Shown: positions 1 through 6,516 of the stretch, one piece after another | Layout: each line of letters opens with the position of its first letter | How positions within the stretch are numbered: position 1 is the stretch's first letter | Source of the DNA: Betaproteobacteria bacterium | GTDB taxonomy: Bacteria; Pseudomonadota; Gammaproteobacteria; Burkholderiales; SG8-41 | NCBI GenBank assembly: GCA_025356695.1 | Contig: JANXSE010000055.1 | Location: 1-8,696, forward strand | DNA length: 8,696 nt | Direction of reading: 5' to 3' | Notes under the pieces: generated by a model | What the model saw: only the letters and a program-made list of their open reading frames with translations | Told to the model about the DNA's origin: nothing | Databases searched by the model: none | Position numbers and translations under genes: made by a program

Positions 1-116
1 CATGAGCAAGGTACTGGGCCGAACCACGGACGTGAAGTAGGCACCCGGGATCGAGATTCCTTGCACGAGACTCCATCTCATACGCGAAACTCGACAGATC
101 ACCATCAGTTCTTCGT

Positions 117-275
117 ATGGTCTGGGCCGCCGGCCCAAGCGGCGAGTTGCTAACGCGTCACGAGTTGGCGGCTGCGCTCCGGGCGGCCGGTTGTGCCGAG
201 ATTGAACACGTGCGTGTGGCCACCCTGGAAAACAATGGGCAGATCACTATTGCCCTGCAACACCGATCAACATGA
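117..275 (+). pseudogene. C-terminal remnant of a DUF421 (YetF-like) protein
   Basis: Reading from the ATG at 117 gives 52 residues that include 'GELLTRHELAAALRAAGC' and then 'VRVATLENNGQITIAL', ending at TGA. This matches the usual end of DUF421/YetF-type membrane proteins, where a 'L(I/L)TRDELLAALRxxG' helix is followed by 'VRxAxLExxGxISV'. The normal protein is roughly 150-230 residues with N-terminal membrane helices; none of that is present. The same frame is open only back to about 36, and the other two frames from 1 to 116 show no family-like sequence, so the N-terminal part has been lost or frameshifted beyond recognition. No convincing ribosome binding site precedes the ATG. I therefore read it as a decayed gene rather than a functional small protein. 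The family assignment is from memory of the motif, with moderate certainty. Confidence 0.45.
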
Positions 276-477
276 CTCGCAACCCGATGGCGCATTTGGC
301 CGTTCAGCGCCAGTCACTGCTCGAACCGGATTCAAACCAAATGATGCGTTCTGGCGCATCCATTCGGTGCAAAGCCCATTGCCCAACGCTGCGCCGGCCA
401 CCTCAATTACCGCAGGTGCAGCAAGTGTCACCGTGCGAAAAGGATGCTCCCCGTTTCAGCAGGGGCGGGGCCGGGAT
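276..477. other. Non-coding spacer between convergent gene ends
   Basis: I see no supportable gene here. The stretch separates the DUF421 remnant (plus) from the solute-binding protein gene (minus). It contains a small hairpin with arms GATGCG (343-348) and CGCATC (355-360), and a possible weak terminator at 437-465. The motif GGTTTGAATCC on the minus strand (about 329-339) resembles a tRNA T-loop, but no tRNA body surrounds it. Confidence 0.5.
437..465 (-). terminator. Weak candidate terminator after the solute-binding protein gene
   Basis: On the minus strand, shortly after the stop codon at 478, a CCCC/GGGG stem (462-465 with 449-452, nine-base loop) is followed after a few bases by CCTTTT (438-443). 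The stem is only four base pairs, and the T run is short and displaced, so this is a weak intrinsic-terminator candidate. Confidence 0.25.
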
Positions 478-1470
478 TTACTGCGCCTGCAGGCCGGTTG
501 CAGTTACGATCCGGCGATAGCGTTCGATCTCGCTCTTGAGTTTTGCAGCGAATTCTTCCGGCGAATTGACGATGACCTCGGTGCCGGAGTCGGCGAACTG
601 TTTGCGTAATTCCGAGTTCGCAAAAATACGAACGAGGTCTTGATGCAGTCTTCGCACCAGGACGGCGGGCGTGCCCGCGGGCGCAAACAGCCCGTGCCAG
701 ACGCCGACGCGGAAGTCGCGCACGCCCAATTCTCCGAACGTGGGCACCTCCGGCATTAGCGGAGAACGGGCTGCGGTAGAAATTCCCAGGCCTCTTAAGC
801 GACCGGACTGCACATGCGGCACCGCGTTCGACGAGGACACAAACAGGATGTCGATTTCGCCGGAAATGGCCGCGATCTCCGCGGGCGCACTTCCCTTGTA
901 TGGCACCGCTGTGAGGCCGATACCGGCGATGGACTTCAGCAACTCCACCGTCACGGCGCCGGTCGCTCCCGGCACGCCAATGTTGAACCGGGCGGGGTCT
1001 TTGCGCGCCGCCGAGATCAACTCGTGGAAATTGCGCGGCGCAATCTTCGGATGCGCCAGGAGCACGGAACCAAACAGCACGAGTTGGGACACCGGCGCGA
1101 AGTCGCGCACCGGGTCGTAGGGCAGATTGCTATACAACGTCGCATTGACGGCATGCGTGCCGGAATTGCCAAGCAGAAGGGTGGCGCCGTCCGGCGCAGC
1201 TTTGGCGGCTACTTCGCAGGCAACAACACCGGTGACGCTTGGCCGGTTGTCCACCACGACGTTACGCGCCAGACTCTCCGAGAGACGTGGTGCAATCAGG
1301 CGCGCAACGCCATCGCTCGGTCCGCCAGGCGCCGAGACGACCAGCAGGCGAATTGGCCGGTTTGGAAACTCGCCTGCCGCAGCGCTGGCCGACTCCACGG
1401 CAACGAGTGGGCCGAGCAGCGCAACGAAAACCATGAGTCGTTTAATTGCGCCTGTCCGCAGGCACCGCAT
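478..1470 (-). CDS. Tripartite tricarboxylate transporter (Bug/TctC) substrate-binding protein
   Basis: This encodes a periplasmic solute receptor of the Bug/TctC family, which normally binds a carboxylate or similar small ligand and passes it to a TctAB-type permease. With the start at 1470 the product is 330 residues, the usual family length. It begins with a signal peptide (MRCLRTGAIKRLMVFVALL, then Ala-rich to about residue 32). The mature N-terminus 'FPNRPIRLLVVSAPGGPSD' is the classic Bug opening, followed by 'VVVDNRP', 'AAKAAPDGATLLLG', 'PYDPVRDFAPVSQL' and late 'PEVPTFGELG'. The frame is open back to 1713, but the extension is not signal-peptide-like and runs into a repeat. The start at 1470 has GGAGG eleven bases upstream, and starts at 1518 or 1434 are less supported. 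No permease genes are adjacent, so it is an orphan receptor, as is common in Burkholderiales. The ligand cannot be predicted. Confidence 0.93.
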   Translation of the reverse strand: MRCLRTGAIKRLMVFVALLGPLVAVESASAAAGEFPNRPIRLLVVSAPGGPSDGVARLIAPRLSESLARNVVVDNRPSVTGVVACEVAAKAAPDGATLLLGNSGTHAVNATLYSNLPYDPVRDFAPVSQLVLFGSVLLAHPKIAPRNFHELISAARKDPARFNIGVPGATGAVTVELLKSIAGIGLTAVPYKGSAPAEIAAISGEIDILFVSSSNAVPHVQSGRLRGLGISTAARSPLMPEVPTFGELGVRDFRVGVWHGLFAPAGTPAVLVRRLHQDLVRIFANSELRKQFADSGTEVIVNSPEEFAAKLKSEIERYRRIVTATGLQAQ

Positions 1471-1620
1471 GCCTGCGCCGCCCTCCGCAAAGAAACGCAC
1501 AACAGTGGTATTGAGCATTGGGATCAAATCTGCGGCCTCAGGGAAAATATCCAGGGATATGGCAACGATCGAACACGCGATACCGGGGAAACGTTGCACC
1601 TCCGGATGCGTAATCTTGTT

Positions 1621-1629
1621 TTTATACCA
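1621..1629 (-). promoter_or_regulatory. Candidate extended -10 promoter for the Bug-type receptor gene
   Basis: On the minus strand this reads TGGTATAAA, a TGn-extended -10 element. No good -35 lies 17 bases upstream, which is tolerated with extended -10 promoters. It would give a leader of about 145 bases before the start at 1470. Pattern match only. Confidence 0.35.
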
Positions 1630-1668
1630 GGCCAACGTCTGTCTCGACACAACAGGCGGCTCAATGGT

Positions 1669-1684
1669 CGGCACTGCAGTGCCG
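1669..1684. repeat. 16-bp perfect palindrome upstream of the Bug-type receptor gene
   Basis: CGGCACTGCAGTGCCG is a perfect 16-bp palindrome. It lies about 40 bases upstream of the candidate -10 of the solute-binding protein gene and immediately left of the longer inverted repeat at 1686. It could be a dimeric-regulator operator or simply the outer part of the repeat block. No specific regulator can be named. Confidence 0.4.
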
Positions 1685-1685
1685 C

Positions 1686-1765
1686 AGGATGGGTGGAGCG
1701 CAGCGATACCCATCGATCATGTTCGGCGAATGATGGGTATCGGCGCAAGCGCCTCAACTCATCCT
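1686..1765. repeat. 80-base imperfect inverted repeat, dispersed-repeat type
   Basis: The core arms CGATACCCATC (1704-1714) and GATGGGTATCG (1732-1742) are exact reverse complements. The pairing continues imperfectly outward to AGGATGGGTGGAG at the left and CTCAACTCATCCT at the right, so the whole 80 bases can fold as one long hairpin. The motif 'GGATGGGTGGAGCGCAGCGA' is one I recall as a dispersed intergenic repeat in many proteobacteria. The apparent N-terminal extension of the receptor ORF (MGIAALHPSCG) is just this repeat translated. Confidence 0.7.
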
Positions 1766-1777
1766 TGCTAGGAAAGG

Positions 1778-1792
1778 TCTGATTAAGTCAGA
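1778..1792. repeat. Short inverted repeat in the repeat block
   Basis: TCTGA (1778-1782) and TCAGA (1788-1792) flank a five-base spacer. It sits between the larger palindrome and the REP-like pair and probably belongs to the same repeat mosaic. Confidence 0.4.
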
Positions 1793-1799
1793 TTTGAAC

Positions 1800-1826
1800 G
1801 TGGTTCGACAAGCTCACCACGAACGG
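1800..1826 (+). repeat. REP-like 27-base unit, copy 1
   Basis: This unit has the core TTCGACAAGCTCA bounded by GTGG and CCAC, then GAACGG. The boundaries GTGGT/ACCAC can pair as a small stem within the unit. The reverse-complement partner lies at 1839-1865. The core is one I recall as a common dispersed intergenic sequence in proteobacterial genomes. The pair lies downstream of rhlE, which ends at 1915, and may act as a 3' end or mRNA-stability element. Confidence 0.7.
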
Positions 1827-1838
1827 GATCAACAGTTA

Positions 1839-1865
1839 CCGTTTGTCCTGAGCTTGTCGAAGGAC
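1839..1865 (-). repeat. REP-like 27-base unit, copy 2 (inverted)
   Basis: Read on the minus strand this is the same unit as 1800-1826. GTGG is replaced by GTCC and CCAC by GGAC, so the internal stem is kept by compensatory changes, and there is one further G-to-A difference near the end. The two copies are head-to-head with a 12-base spacer, and the whole 66 bases can also form one long hairpin. Confidence 0.7.
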
Positions 1866-1914
1866 TTGATCAGCGATTCCCTAGATTTTTTCTCGGCGAA
1901 ATCGAGGCCTGCGC

Positions 1915-3483
1915 TCAGCGCGGCCGCCCACCAAAACGATAAACCGTTTTCGGTTTCGAAGCAGGCGCGCCACTCTTCGCCGCAGGCGCCGCATGATGTG
2001 TGGCCGCAGGCTTGGCGTGATAATTGGTGGCGGCTTGGTGCTGCGGCCGACCGTGTTGCGGCTTGGCCGTTGCATCATTCGGATGCCGCGGGCGTGACGG
2101 CGCGGCAGTCGATGCACCGCGATGCTGACCCTGCCCCTGTTTCTGTCCCTGCTTTTGTCCCTGCTTCTGTCCTTGCGCATGACCACCACCGCCGGCATTG
2201 CCGCGCGCTTGTCCTTGCCCACCTTGTTTACGTTGCTGTCCCTGCCCGCCGCCGCCGCGCGATTGATTGCGTTGCTGACCGCGGCCCTGTCCTTGTCCAC
2301 GTCCCTGCCGCTGCAGAATCGGTTCGGCTTTCGCGTGCGGGTCCGGCGTGAAACCGGGAATGACTTCCTGCGGAATGTCGCGCTTGATCAGTTTCTCGAT
2401 GTCGCGCAGAAATACGTGCTCGTCGACGCATACCAGCGAGATCGCTTCGCCGCTCGCACCCGCGCGGCCGGTGCGGCCGATGCGGTGCACGTAATCCTCG
2501 GGCACGTTCGGCAGATCGTAGTTGACCACGTGCGGCAATTGGTCGATGTCGATGCCGCGCGCGGCGATGTCGGTGGCGCACAGCACTTGGAGATCGCCCG
2601 TCTTGAACTCGGCGAGCGCGCGTGTGCGCGCACCCTGGCTCTTGTTGCCGTGGATCGCCAGCGCGGTGATGCCGTCCTTGTTGAGCTGCTCGGCCAGCCG
2701 GTTGCAGCCGTGCTTGGTGCGCAGGAACACCAGCACCTGGTGCCAGTTGTTGGTCTTGATCAGGTGCGACAAAAGCTCGCGCTTGCGGTCGCGATCCACC
2801 GGATGGACCTTTTGACTGATGATCTCCACCGTCGAATTGCGGCGCGCTACCTCGATCATCGCCGGCGCATTGAGCAGGCTGTCGGCGAGCGCCTTGATCT
2901 CCGCGGAGAAGGTCGCCGAGAACAGCAGGTTTTGCCGGCGCTTCGGCAAGAAGGCAAGAATGCGCTTGATGTCGCGGATGAAGCCCATGTCGAGCATGCG
3001 GTCTGCTTCGTCCAGCACCAGAATCTCGATGTGCGACAAATCGACGGCATGTTGCTGGTGAAGGTCGAGCAGGCGGCCCGGCGTTGCGACGAGGATATCG
3101 ACACCGCGCTTGAGCTGGATCATCTGCGGATTGATGCTGACGCCGCCGTAAACAACCGTCGACGACCGCTTCGAGTATTTGCCGTAGACGCGGACGCTTT
3201 CTTCGATCTGCGCGGCGAGTTCGCGCGTCGGCGCCAGGATCAGCACGCGGACGGGTTTGCGCCCGCTCGCAGTCGTGGCCCCCGCGCGCGTCGACAGCAG
3301 TTGCAGGATCGGCAGCACGAAGCCCGCGGTCTTGCCGGTGCCCGTCTGCGCGCCGGCCAAGAGATCGCCGCCGTTAAGTACCGCGGGGATCGCCTGCGTC
3401 TGAATCGGCGTGGGGGTTGTGTAACCGTGTTCGGCAACGGCGCGAACGAGTTCCGCGGACAAGCCGAGATTTGCAAATGACAT
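1915..3483 (-). CDS. rhlE: DEAD-box ATP-dependent RNA helicase, RhlE type
   Basis: This cytoplasmic RNA helicase uses ATP to unwind short RNA duplexes in ribosome assembly and RNA turnover. With the ATG at 3483 the protein has 522 residues and opens with the typical '[21 protein letters not shown]'. In order it shows the Q motif (TPTPIQ, 24-28), Walker A AQTGTGKT (45-52), PTREL (85-89), TPGR (134-137), DEAD (158-161), SAT (189-191), ARGIDID (308-314) and HRIGRTGR (333-340). After about residue 385 comes a disordered basic tail rich in Gly, Gln, Arg and Lys, including a GQKQ triplet repeat near 438-449 and an Ala/His/Pro section, ending '[10 protein letters not shown]'. An upstream in-frame TTG at 3495 would add four residues, but the ATG fits the family better. 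It appears monocistronic, with a long leader. RhlE rather than DbpA or SrmB is inferred from the N-terminus and tail. Confidence 0.96.
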   Translation of the reverse strand: MSFANLGLSAELVRAVAEHGYTTPTPIQTQAIPAVLNGGDLLAGAQTGTGKTAGFVLPILQLLSTRAGATTASGRKPVRVLILAPTRELAAQIEESVRVYGKYSKRSSTVVYGGVSINPQMIQLKRGVDILVATPGRLLDLHQQHAVDLSHIEILVLDEADRMLDMGFIRDIKRILAFLPKRRQNLLFSATFSAEIKALADSLLNAPAMIEVARRNSTVEIISQKVHPVDRDRKRELLSHLIKTNNWHQVLVFLRTKHGCNRLAEQLNKDGITALAIHGNKSQGARTRALAEFKTGDLQVLCATDIAARGIDIDQLPHVVNYDLPNVPEDYVHRIGRTGRAGASGEAISLVCVDEHVFLRDIEKLIKRDIPQEVIPGFTPDPHAKAEPILQRQGRGQGQGRGQQRNQSRGGGGQGQQRKQGGQGQARGNAGGGGHAQGQKQGQKQGQKQGQGQHRGASTAAPSRPRHPNDATAKPQHGRPQHQAATNYHAKPAATHHAAPAAKSGAPASKPKTVYRFGGRPR

Positions 3484-3604
3484 TTGGATTTCCAAAAAAC
3501 GATCGGCCTGTCACCCAATAAGGCGCCAGTCACAGGCTGAGAGATTAGAGAGCGTCGGAATCGACGGCGACGGGGGGACTGGTCAACGGGGTCGCGTGGC
3601 GCGG

Positions 3605-3613
3605 AGTATAACA
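3605..3613 (-). promoter_or_regulatory. Candidate extended -10 promoter for rhlE
   Basis: On the minus strand this reads TGTTATACT: the hexamer TATACT with an upstream TGn. A TTGACT hexamer occurs further upstream, but 27 bases away, too far to be the -35. Transcription from here would give a leader of roughly 115 bases before the rhlE ATG, long enough for cold-shock or autoregulatory structure, though that is inference. Confidence 0.45.
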
Positions 3614-3763
3614 GGGCGGGATCGAAGGCAGCGCTTAAGTCAATTGGTCCAACAAGCCCTGCCACGGCGCGAACGGCCTCGCCTGCGAAATCCTGATGTC
3701 GAGGGCGCCGCAGCAGGCGCCACCGACCCGGTCGGCATGCACACTGCGCTGCGCGTTGCCTCA

Positions 3764-3799
3764 CCTCCTGCCTGTCTCGTTTGAGAGACAGGCAGGAGG
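3764..3799. terminator. Perfect 15-bp hairpin, probable terminator or 3' stabiliser
   Basis: CCTCCTGCCTGTCTC (3764-3778) and its exact reverse complement (3785-3799) flank a six-base loop. It begins 18 bases after the stop codon of the small exported protein gene on the minus strand, the position expected for its terminator. No U-tract follows on either strand, so it may act as a Rho-dependent or exonuclease-blocking 3' hairpin rather than a classic intrinsic terminator. Confidence 0.6.
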
Positions 3800-3817
3800 C
3801 TTCTGCTTCTGGAATGC

Positions 3818-4105
3818 CTATTTTGCGGGGGGCGCGGTTTCCCCAGACTGGCGGGAATTCTTTATCGCTTCAGCCATGCAGTCAGTCATGAACCCTCTTT
3901 TATTATTTTGCGGCTGACCAGAATGCGCAAATTTTGAATTGCACTCGTTCGTCATGCGATTGCGCACGTCTTCAGGAATGGTGGCCGCGTTCTCGCGTAT
4001 TTGCTCTGCACTGGTCGCCCCGCCGGCGGGGGCTTGCGCAAACAAATTTGCCGCAGATGTGCAGCCAAGAACGAAAACCATGGAAAGCATGAGTTTGAAT
4101 TTCAA
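3818..4105 (-). CDS. Small exported protein, PsiF-like
   Basis: This is a 95-residue protein with a clear export signal (K2, K4, then a hydrophobic run MLSMVFVLGC and a likely cut near 'LFA-QAP', residue 24). Cys15 in 'VLGC' could instead be a weak lipobox. The mature part has two cysteines in 'RMTNECNSKF' and 'KRGFMTDCMAEAI', which resembles the PsiF repeat (CNxxA...R..FM..CL) of small periplasmic proteins of unknown function linked to phosphate starvation in E. coli. The similarity is motif-level only. The start appears to be TTG: AGAGG lies five bases upstream of it (4111-4115), whereas the first ATG, at 4090, is 20 bases from that site. The gene is divergent from the caspase-like gene and is followed by a strong hairpin. 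Confidence 0.6.
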   Translation of the reverse strand: MKFKLMLSMVFVLGCTSAANLFAQAPAGGATSAEQIRENAATIPEDVRNRMTNECNSKFAHSGQPQNNKRGFMTDCMAEAIKNSRQSGETAPPAK

Positions 4106-4330
4106 ATTTGCCTCTACTAAAGTAGCGCACGATTACATCGTCGAACGACAAAATAAAATCGATTGCAATTCAATCTAACACACTTGATGCGTTGAACTCC
4201 AGTTTTCCGCCCGCCCGTTGCAGGCATTAATGCACATGCATCTTGAAATGAAATTAAACCCCGTGCAACACGCATTTGATTGAAAATGGCCACCCATTGA
4301 AATGGGTTCGACAATCTTCGGAATGGATGG
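4106..4330. promoter_or_regulatory. AT-richer divergent intergenic region
   Basis: These 225 bases separate the PsiF-like gene (minus) from the caspase-like gene (plus) and must hold both promoters. The stretch is visibly richer in A and T than its neighbours. It contains a 10-bp palindrome GCATTAATGC (4224-4233) and inverted arms GATTG/CAATC (4161-4165, 4171-4175). I could not place a -35/-10 pair convincingly for either gene. Confidence 0.45.
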
Positions 4331-5944
4331 ATGTCTGGTATGAGTGAACGTCGGGGAACAATGTCTGCAAGAAGGGCCGCACGGCGCCAATGGTTGCTGC
4401 AGGCTGGCGCGCTAACAACGTCCGCGGCGCTGCCGCTGTGGGTGCCGAATGGTTATGCGCAAACGTCGCTCAACACACTGCCGCGGCTGGCGCTGATCAT
4501 CGGCAACACCAAATATGCCGAGGCGCCGCTGAAGAACCCCGCCAATGATGCCAAGGCGATCGCCGGCGAATTGCAGAAGGCCGGCTTCAAGGTCAATCTG
4601 CAACTCGATGCCGGGCGCGCGCAGATGGCCGGGGCGATTGCGTCGTTCAGCGCGGAACTGGCGAAAACCAAGGGTGTCGGCATGTTCTATTACGCCGGCC
4701 ACGGCGCGCAGCTGGCGTGGCGCAACTACCTGATCCCGGTCGACGCGGTGATCGAGAAGCTGGAGGACATGCGCACGAAGACCATTGAGCTCAATTCGCT
4801 GCTCGAAGGCATGACCAAAGCGCAGAATCCGATGAACATCATCATGCTCGACGCCTGCCGCGACAATCCGTTTGGCACCAAGGTACCCACCGAACAGAAA
4901 GGTTTGAGCCAGTTCGACGCGCCGCCGGGTTCTTTGCTCGCCTACGCGACGTCGCCCGGCAATACCGCAGGCGACGGTGAGGGCGCCAACGGCCTGTACA
5001 CCGAGAATCTGCTGCGCGAGATCAAAGTGCCCGAAGCAAAAATAGAAGACGTACTCAAACGCGTCAGGCTGGCGGTGCGGCGCAAGTCGGAGGGTCAGCA
5101 GATTCCCTGGGAGAGTACCTCGATGGAGGACGATTTCTATTTTCTGCCTCCTGCACAGTTGAAGAAGCTCTCGCAAACGGAGCTGGAAAAGAAATTCGAC
5201 AAGGAACTGAAGCTCTGGGAGGGCGCCAAGGCCGCGCGGGCGGCCGCGCCGCTGGAGGATTACCTGCGGCGCTATCCCAATGGCGAGTTCGCCGAACTTG
5301 CGCAACTGGAACTCGACTCCGTGCTCGCCAAACAGGGCGAGAAGCGCATCGAGGTTCAGTCGCAGTCCGGGAATCCCTTTACCCAGGGCTTCGCGCGCGC
5401 CGACACCAATTTCAAGGTCGGCGATTTTTATTCCTATCGCGTGCTCGACCTGGAAACCAAGTCCCCGAAGAGCACCTTCCGCGGCGAGATTACCGCGGTG
5501 ACCGATGACGAGGTGGCATTTGACAATGGCCAAGTGGTGCTCGACCGGATGGGCAACAACCGCCGGAACGCGCAAGGATTTCGCTTTACCGACAGCCAGA
5601 ACATGCCGCTCGAGTTCAGCATCGGCAAGAAATGGACGACGCAGTATCGCTCCTATCCGCCCAACATTCCCGCCCATATCCGCGTCATGACCGAAATGGA
5701 TTACAAGATCACGGGACGGGAAAGGATCGAGGTGCCAGCCGGCATTTTCGAATGCTTCCGCGTCGAGGGGCACGGCCAAGGCACGTCGCCGAGGGGACGC
5801 TCTGACATTTCCAGCGTCGCGTGGTGGGCGCCCGAGCGGCTGCGCCGCTTCGTCGCGCATGAACGCACGTTCAAGCCGCCGTCCGGTTCGCCAGTTCCCG
5901 GCAGCGCTGAGCGGCTGGAACTGGTCGCCTACAAACAGTCTTAG
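4331..5944 (+). CDS. Exported caspase-like (peptidase C14) protein
   Basis: This is a predicted cysteine peptidase of the caspase/metacaspase fold, exported from the cytoplasm. A Tat-like signal lies at residues 18-43 (RRQWLLQAGALTTSA, then 'GYAQ'). The caspase domain runs from about 51 ('PRLALIIGNTKY') to 275. The catalytic His is H124 in 'YYAGHGAQ' and the catalytic Cys is C176 in 'LDACRDNPF', so the dyad is intact, and the typical 'SLLAYATSPGNTA' and 'IPWESTSMEDDFYF' stretches follow. Residues 280-335 are a helical segment ('YLRRYPNGEFAELAQLEL') common in bacterial caspase proteins. Residues 350-537 form a beta-rich-looking domain with 'VPAGIFECFRVEG' and 'WWAPERLRRFV', reminiscent of DUF3108-type envelope proteins. 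Starts at 4340 and 4361 are also possible, and all keep the twin arginines. The substrate is unknown, and caspase-like cleavage specificity in bacteria is usually Arg/Lys rather than Asp. Confidence 0.9.
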   Translation: MSGMSERRGTMSARRAARRQWLLQAGALTTSAALPLWVPNGYAQTSLNTLPRLALIIGNTKYAEAPLKNPANDAKAIAGELQKAGFKVNLQLDAGRAQMAGAIASFSAELAKTKGVGMFYYAGHGAQLAWRNYLIPVDAVIEKLEDMRTKTIELNSLLEGMTKAQNPMNIIMLDACRDNPFGTKVPTEQKGLSQFDAPPGSLLAYATSPGNTAGDGEGANGLYTENLLREIKVPEAKIEDVLKRVRLAVRRKSEGQQIPWESTSMEDDFYFLPPAQLKKLSQTELEKKFDKELKLWEGAKAARAAAPLEDYLRRYPNGEFAELAQLELDSVLAKQGEKRIEVQSQSGNPFTQGFARADTNFKVGDFYSYRVLDLETKSPKSTFRGEITAVTDDEVAFDNGQVVLDRMGNNRRNAQGFRFTDSQNMPLEFSIGKKWTTQYRSYPPNIPAHIRVMTEMDYKITGRERIEVPAGIFECFRVEGHGQGTSPRGRSDISSVAWWAPERLRRFVAHERTFKPPSGSPVPGSAERLELVAYKQS

Positions 5945-5956
5945 CGGCCGTTTAGC

Positions 5957-5970
5957 AACCGTATGCGGTT
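5957..5970 (+). terminator. Small hairpin after the caspase-like gene
   Basis: AACCG and CGGTT flank a TATG loop 12 bases after the stop codon. There is no T run, so alone it is a poor terminator. The large palindrome at 6001-6062 is the stronger candidate. Confidence 0.3.
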
Positions 5971-6000
5971 CGGCGCATCGCGGATAATGAATTGAATTAA

Positions 6001-6062
6001 AAATTAAAGGGGCAGGCTCGATTTATTCGCCAGCGCATAATTCGAGCCTGAGCCTTTAATTT
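6001..6062. repeat. 62-base near-perfect palindrome, possible bidirectional terminator
   Basis: The arms 6001-6021 and 6042-6062 pair at 19 of 21 positions (AAATTAAAGG..CAGGCTCGA against its complement). The 20-base centre also pairs for most of its length, leaving a tiny loop. With A-rich and T-rich ends it resembles a bidirectional intrinsic terminator. I recall very similar sequences (AATTAAAGGGGTCAGGCTCG type) as dispersed repeats in betaproteobacteria. It ends only 13 bases before the methyltransferase start codon. Confidence 0.75.
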
Positions 6063-6075
6063 GGACCCGCCTTAC

Positions 6076-6516
6076 ATGAGCATCTCCGACCACCTTCCCG
6101 AAGTTCGCCGGCAGTATGAAGACCTGCCCTATCCGCCGCGCGATCCGCTCGACGAAAAAACCCGGTTGATCAGAACCTGGCTGGACGAGCTGCCGATGAT
6201 CAATCATTACTGCTACGGCGGCCGCCAGACCTTCCGCGACGGCTTCCGCGCGCTGGTGGCCGGCGGCGGCACCGGCGACGCGACGATCCTGCTTGCCGAA
6301 CAGCTGCTCGGCACCGGCGCCGAAATTGTCCACGTCGATCTGAGTGCGGCGAGCATCGACGTCGCGCGCCGGCGCGCCGGGGTGCGCGGGCTCGACAACA
6401 TCCGCTGGGTGCACGAATCGCTGCTGGGCCTGCCCGCGCTGGGGCTCGGCAAATTTGATTACATCAATTGCGCCGGCGTGCTGCATCATCTTGCCGATCC
6501 CGACGCCGGCGTATAG
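6076..6516 (+). pseudogene. Class I SAM-dependent methyltransferase, truncated at its 3' side
   Basis: The ATG at 6076 opens a 146-residue reading frame. It starts 'MSISDHLPEVRRQYEDLPYP' and shows the SAM-binding motif I 'LVAGGGTGDATI' (60-71), the acidic end of beta-2 'VHVDLS' (D88) and motif IV 'FDYINCAGVLHHLADPDAG' (127-145), then stops. In full-length relatives this motif is followed by a long C-terminal half ('LRAL...' onward). Here the frame ends in TAG two codons later and the downstream sequence has no methyltransferase character. The gene is therefore broken, most simply by the adjacent IS91-type element. The in-frame TTG at 6061 is inside the palindrome and is not a credible start. 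No good Shine-Dalgarno sequence precedes 6076. The natural substrate cannot be named. The stub retains the SAM fold core but is unlikely to be a working enzyme. Confidence 0.8.

Larger units (their letters stand above)
3484..3817. other. Intergenic region: rhlE leader and promoter side
   Basis: I see no supportable gene in this 334-base stretch. The right-hand end holds a 15-bp perfect hairpin. The left 120 bases are the likely rhlE leader, with a small CGTCG-GAAT-CGACG hairpin at 3553-3566. The middle (about 3615-3760) has no recognisable content. Confidence 0.5.

Noticed and set aside
329..339. T-loop-like sequence (GGTTTGAATCC on the minus strand), possible tRNA
   Set aside because: No acceptor stem, anticodon arm or CCA end can be built around it.
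1471..1713. N-terminal extension of the Bug-type receptor starting at 1713
   Set aside because: The extension begins inside a dispersed inverted repeat, has no ribosome binding site and pushes the signal peptide 80 residues inward. The start at 1470 has GGAGG upstream.
2122..3480. Long plus-strand open frame (about 450 codons) opposite rhlE
   Set aside because: It is fully antisense to an unmistakable helicase, and its translation is an Arg/Leu/Val-rich shadow with no family features.
4412..5860. Long minus-strand open frame opposite the caspase-like gene
   Set aside because: It is antisense to a gene with clear catalytic motifs. Open frames of this kind are common in GC-rich DNA, and the product shows no domain.
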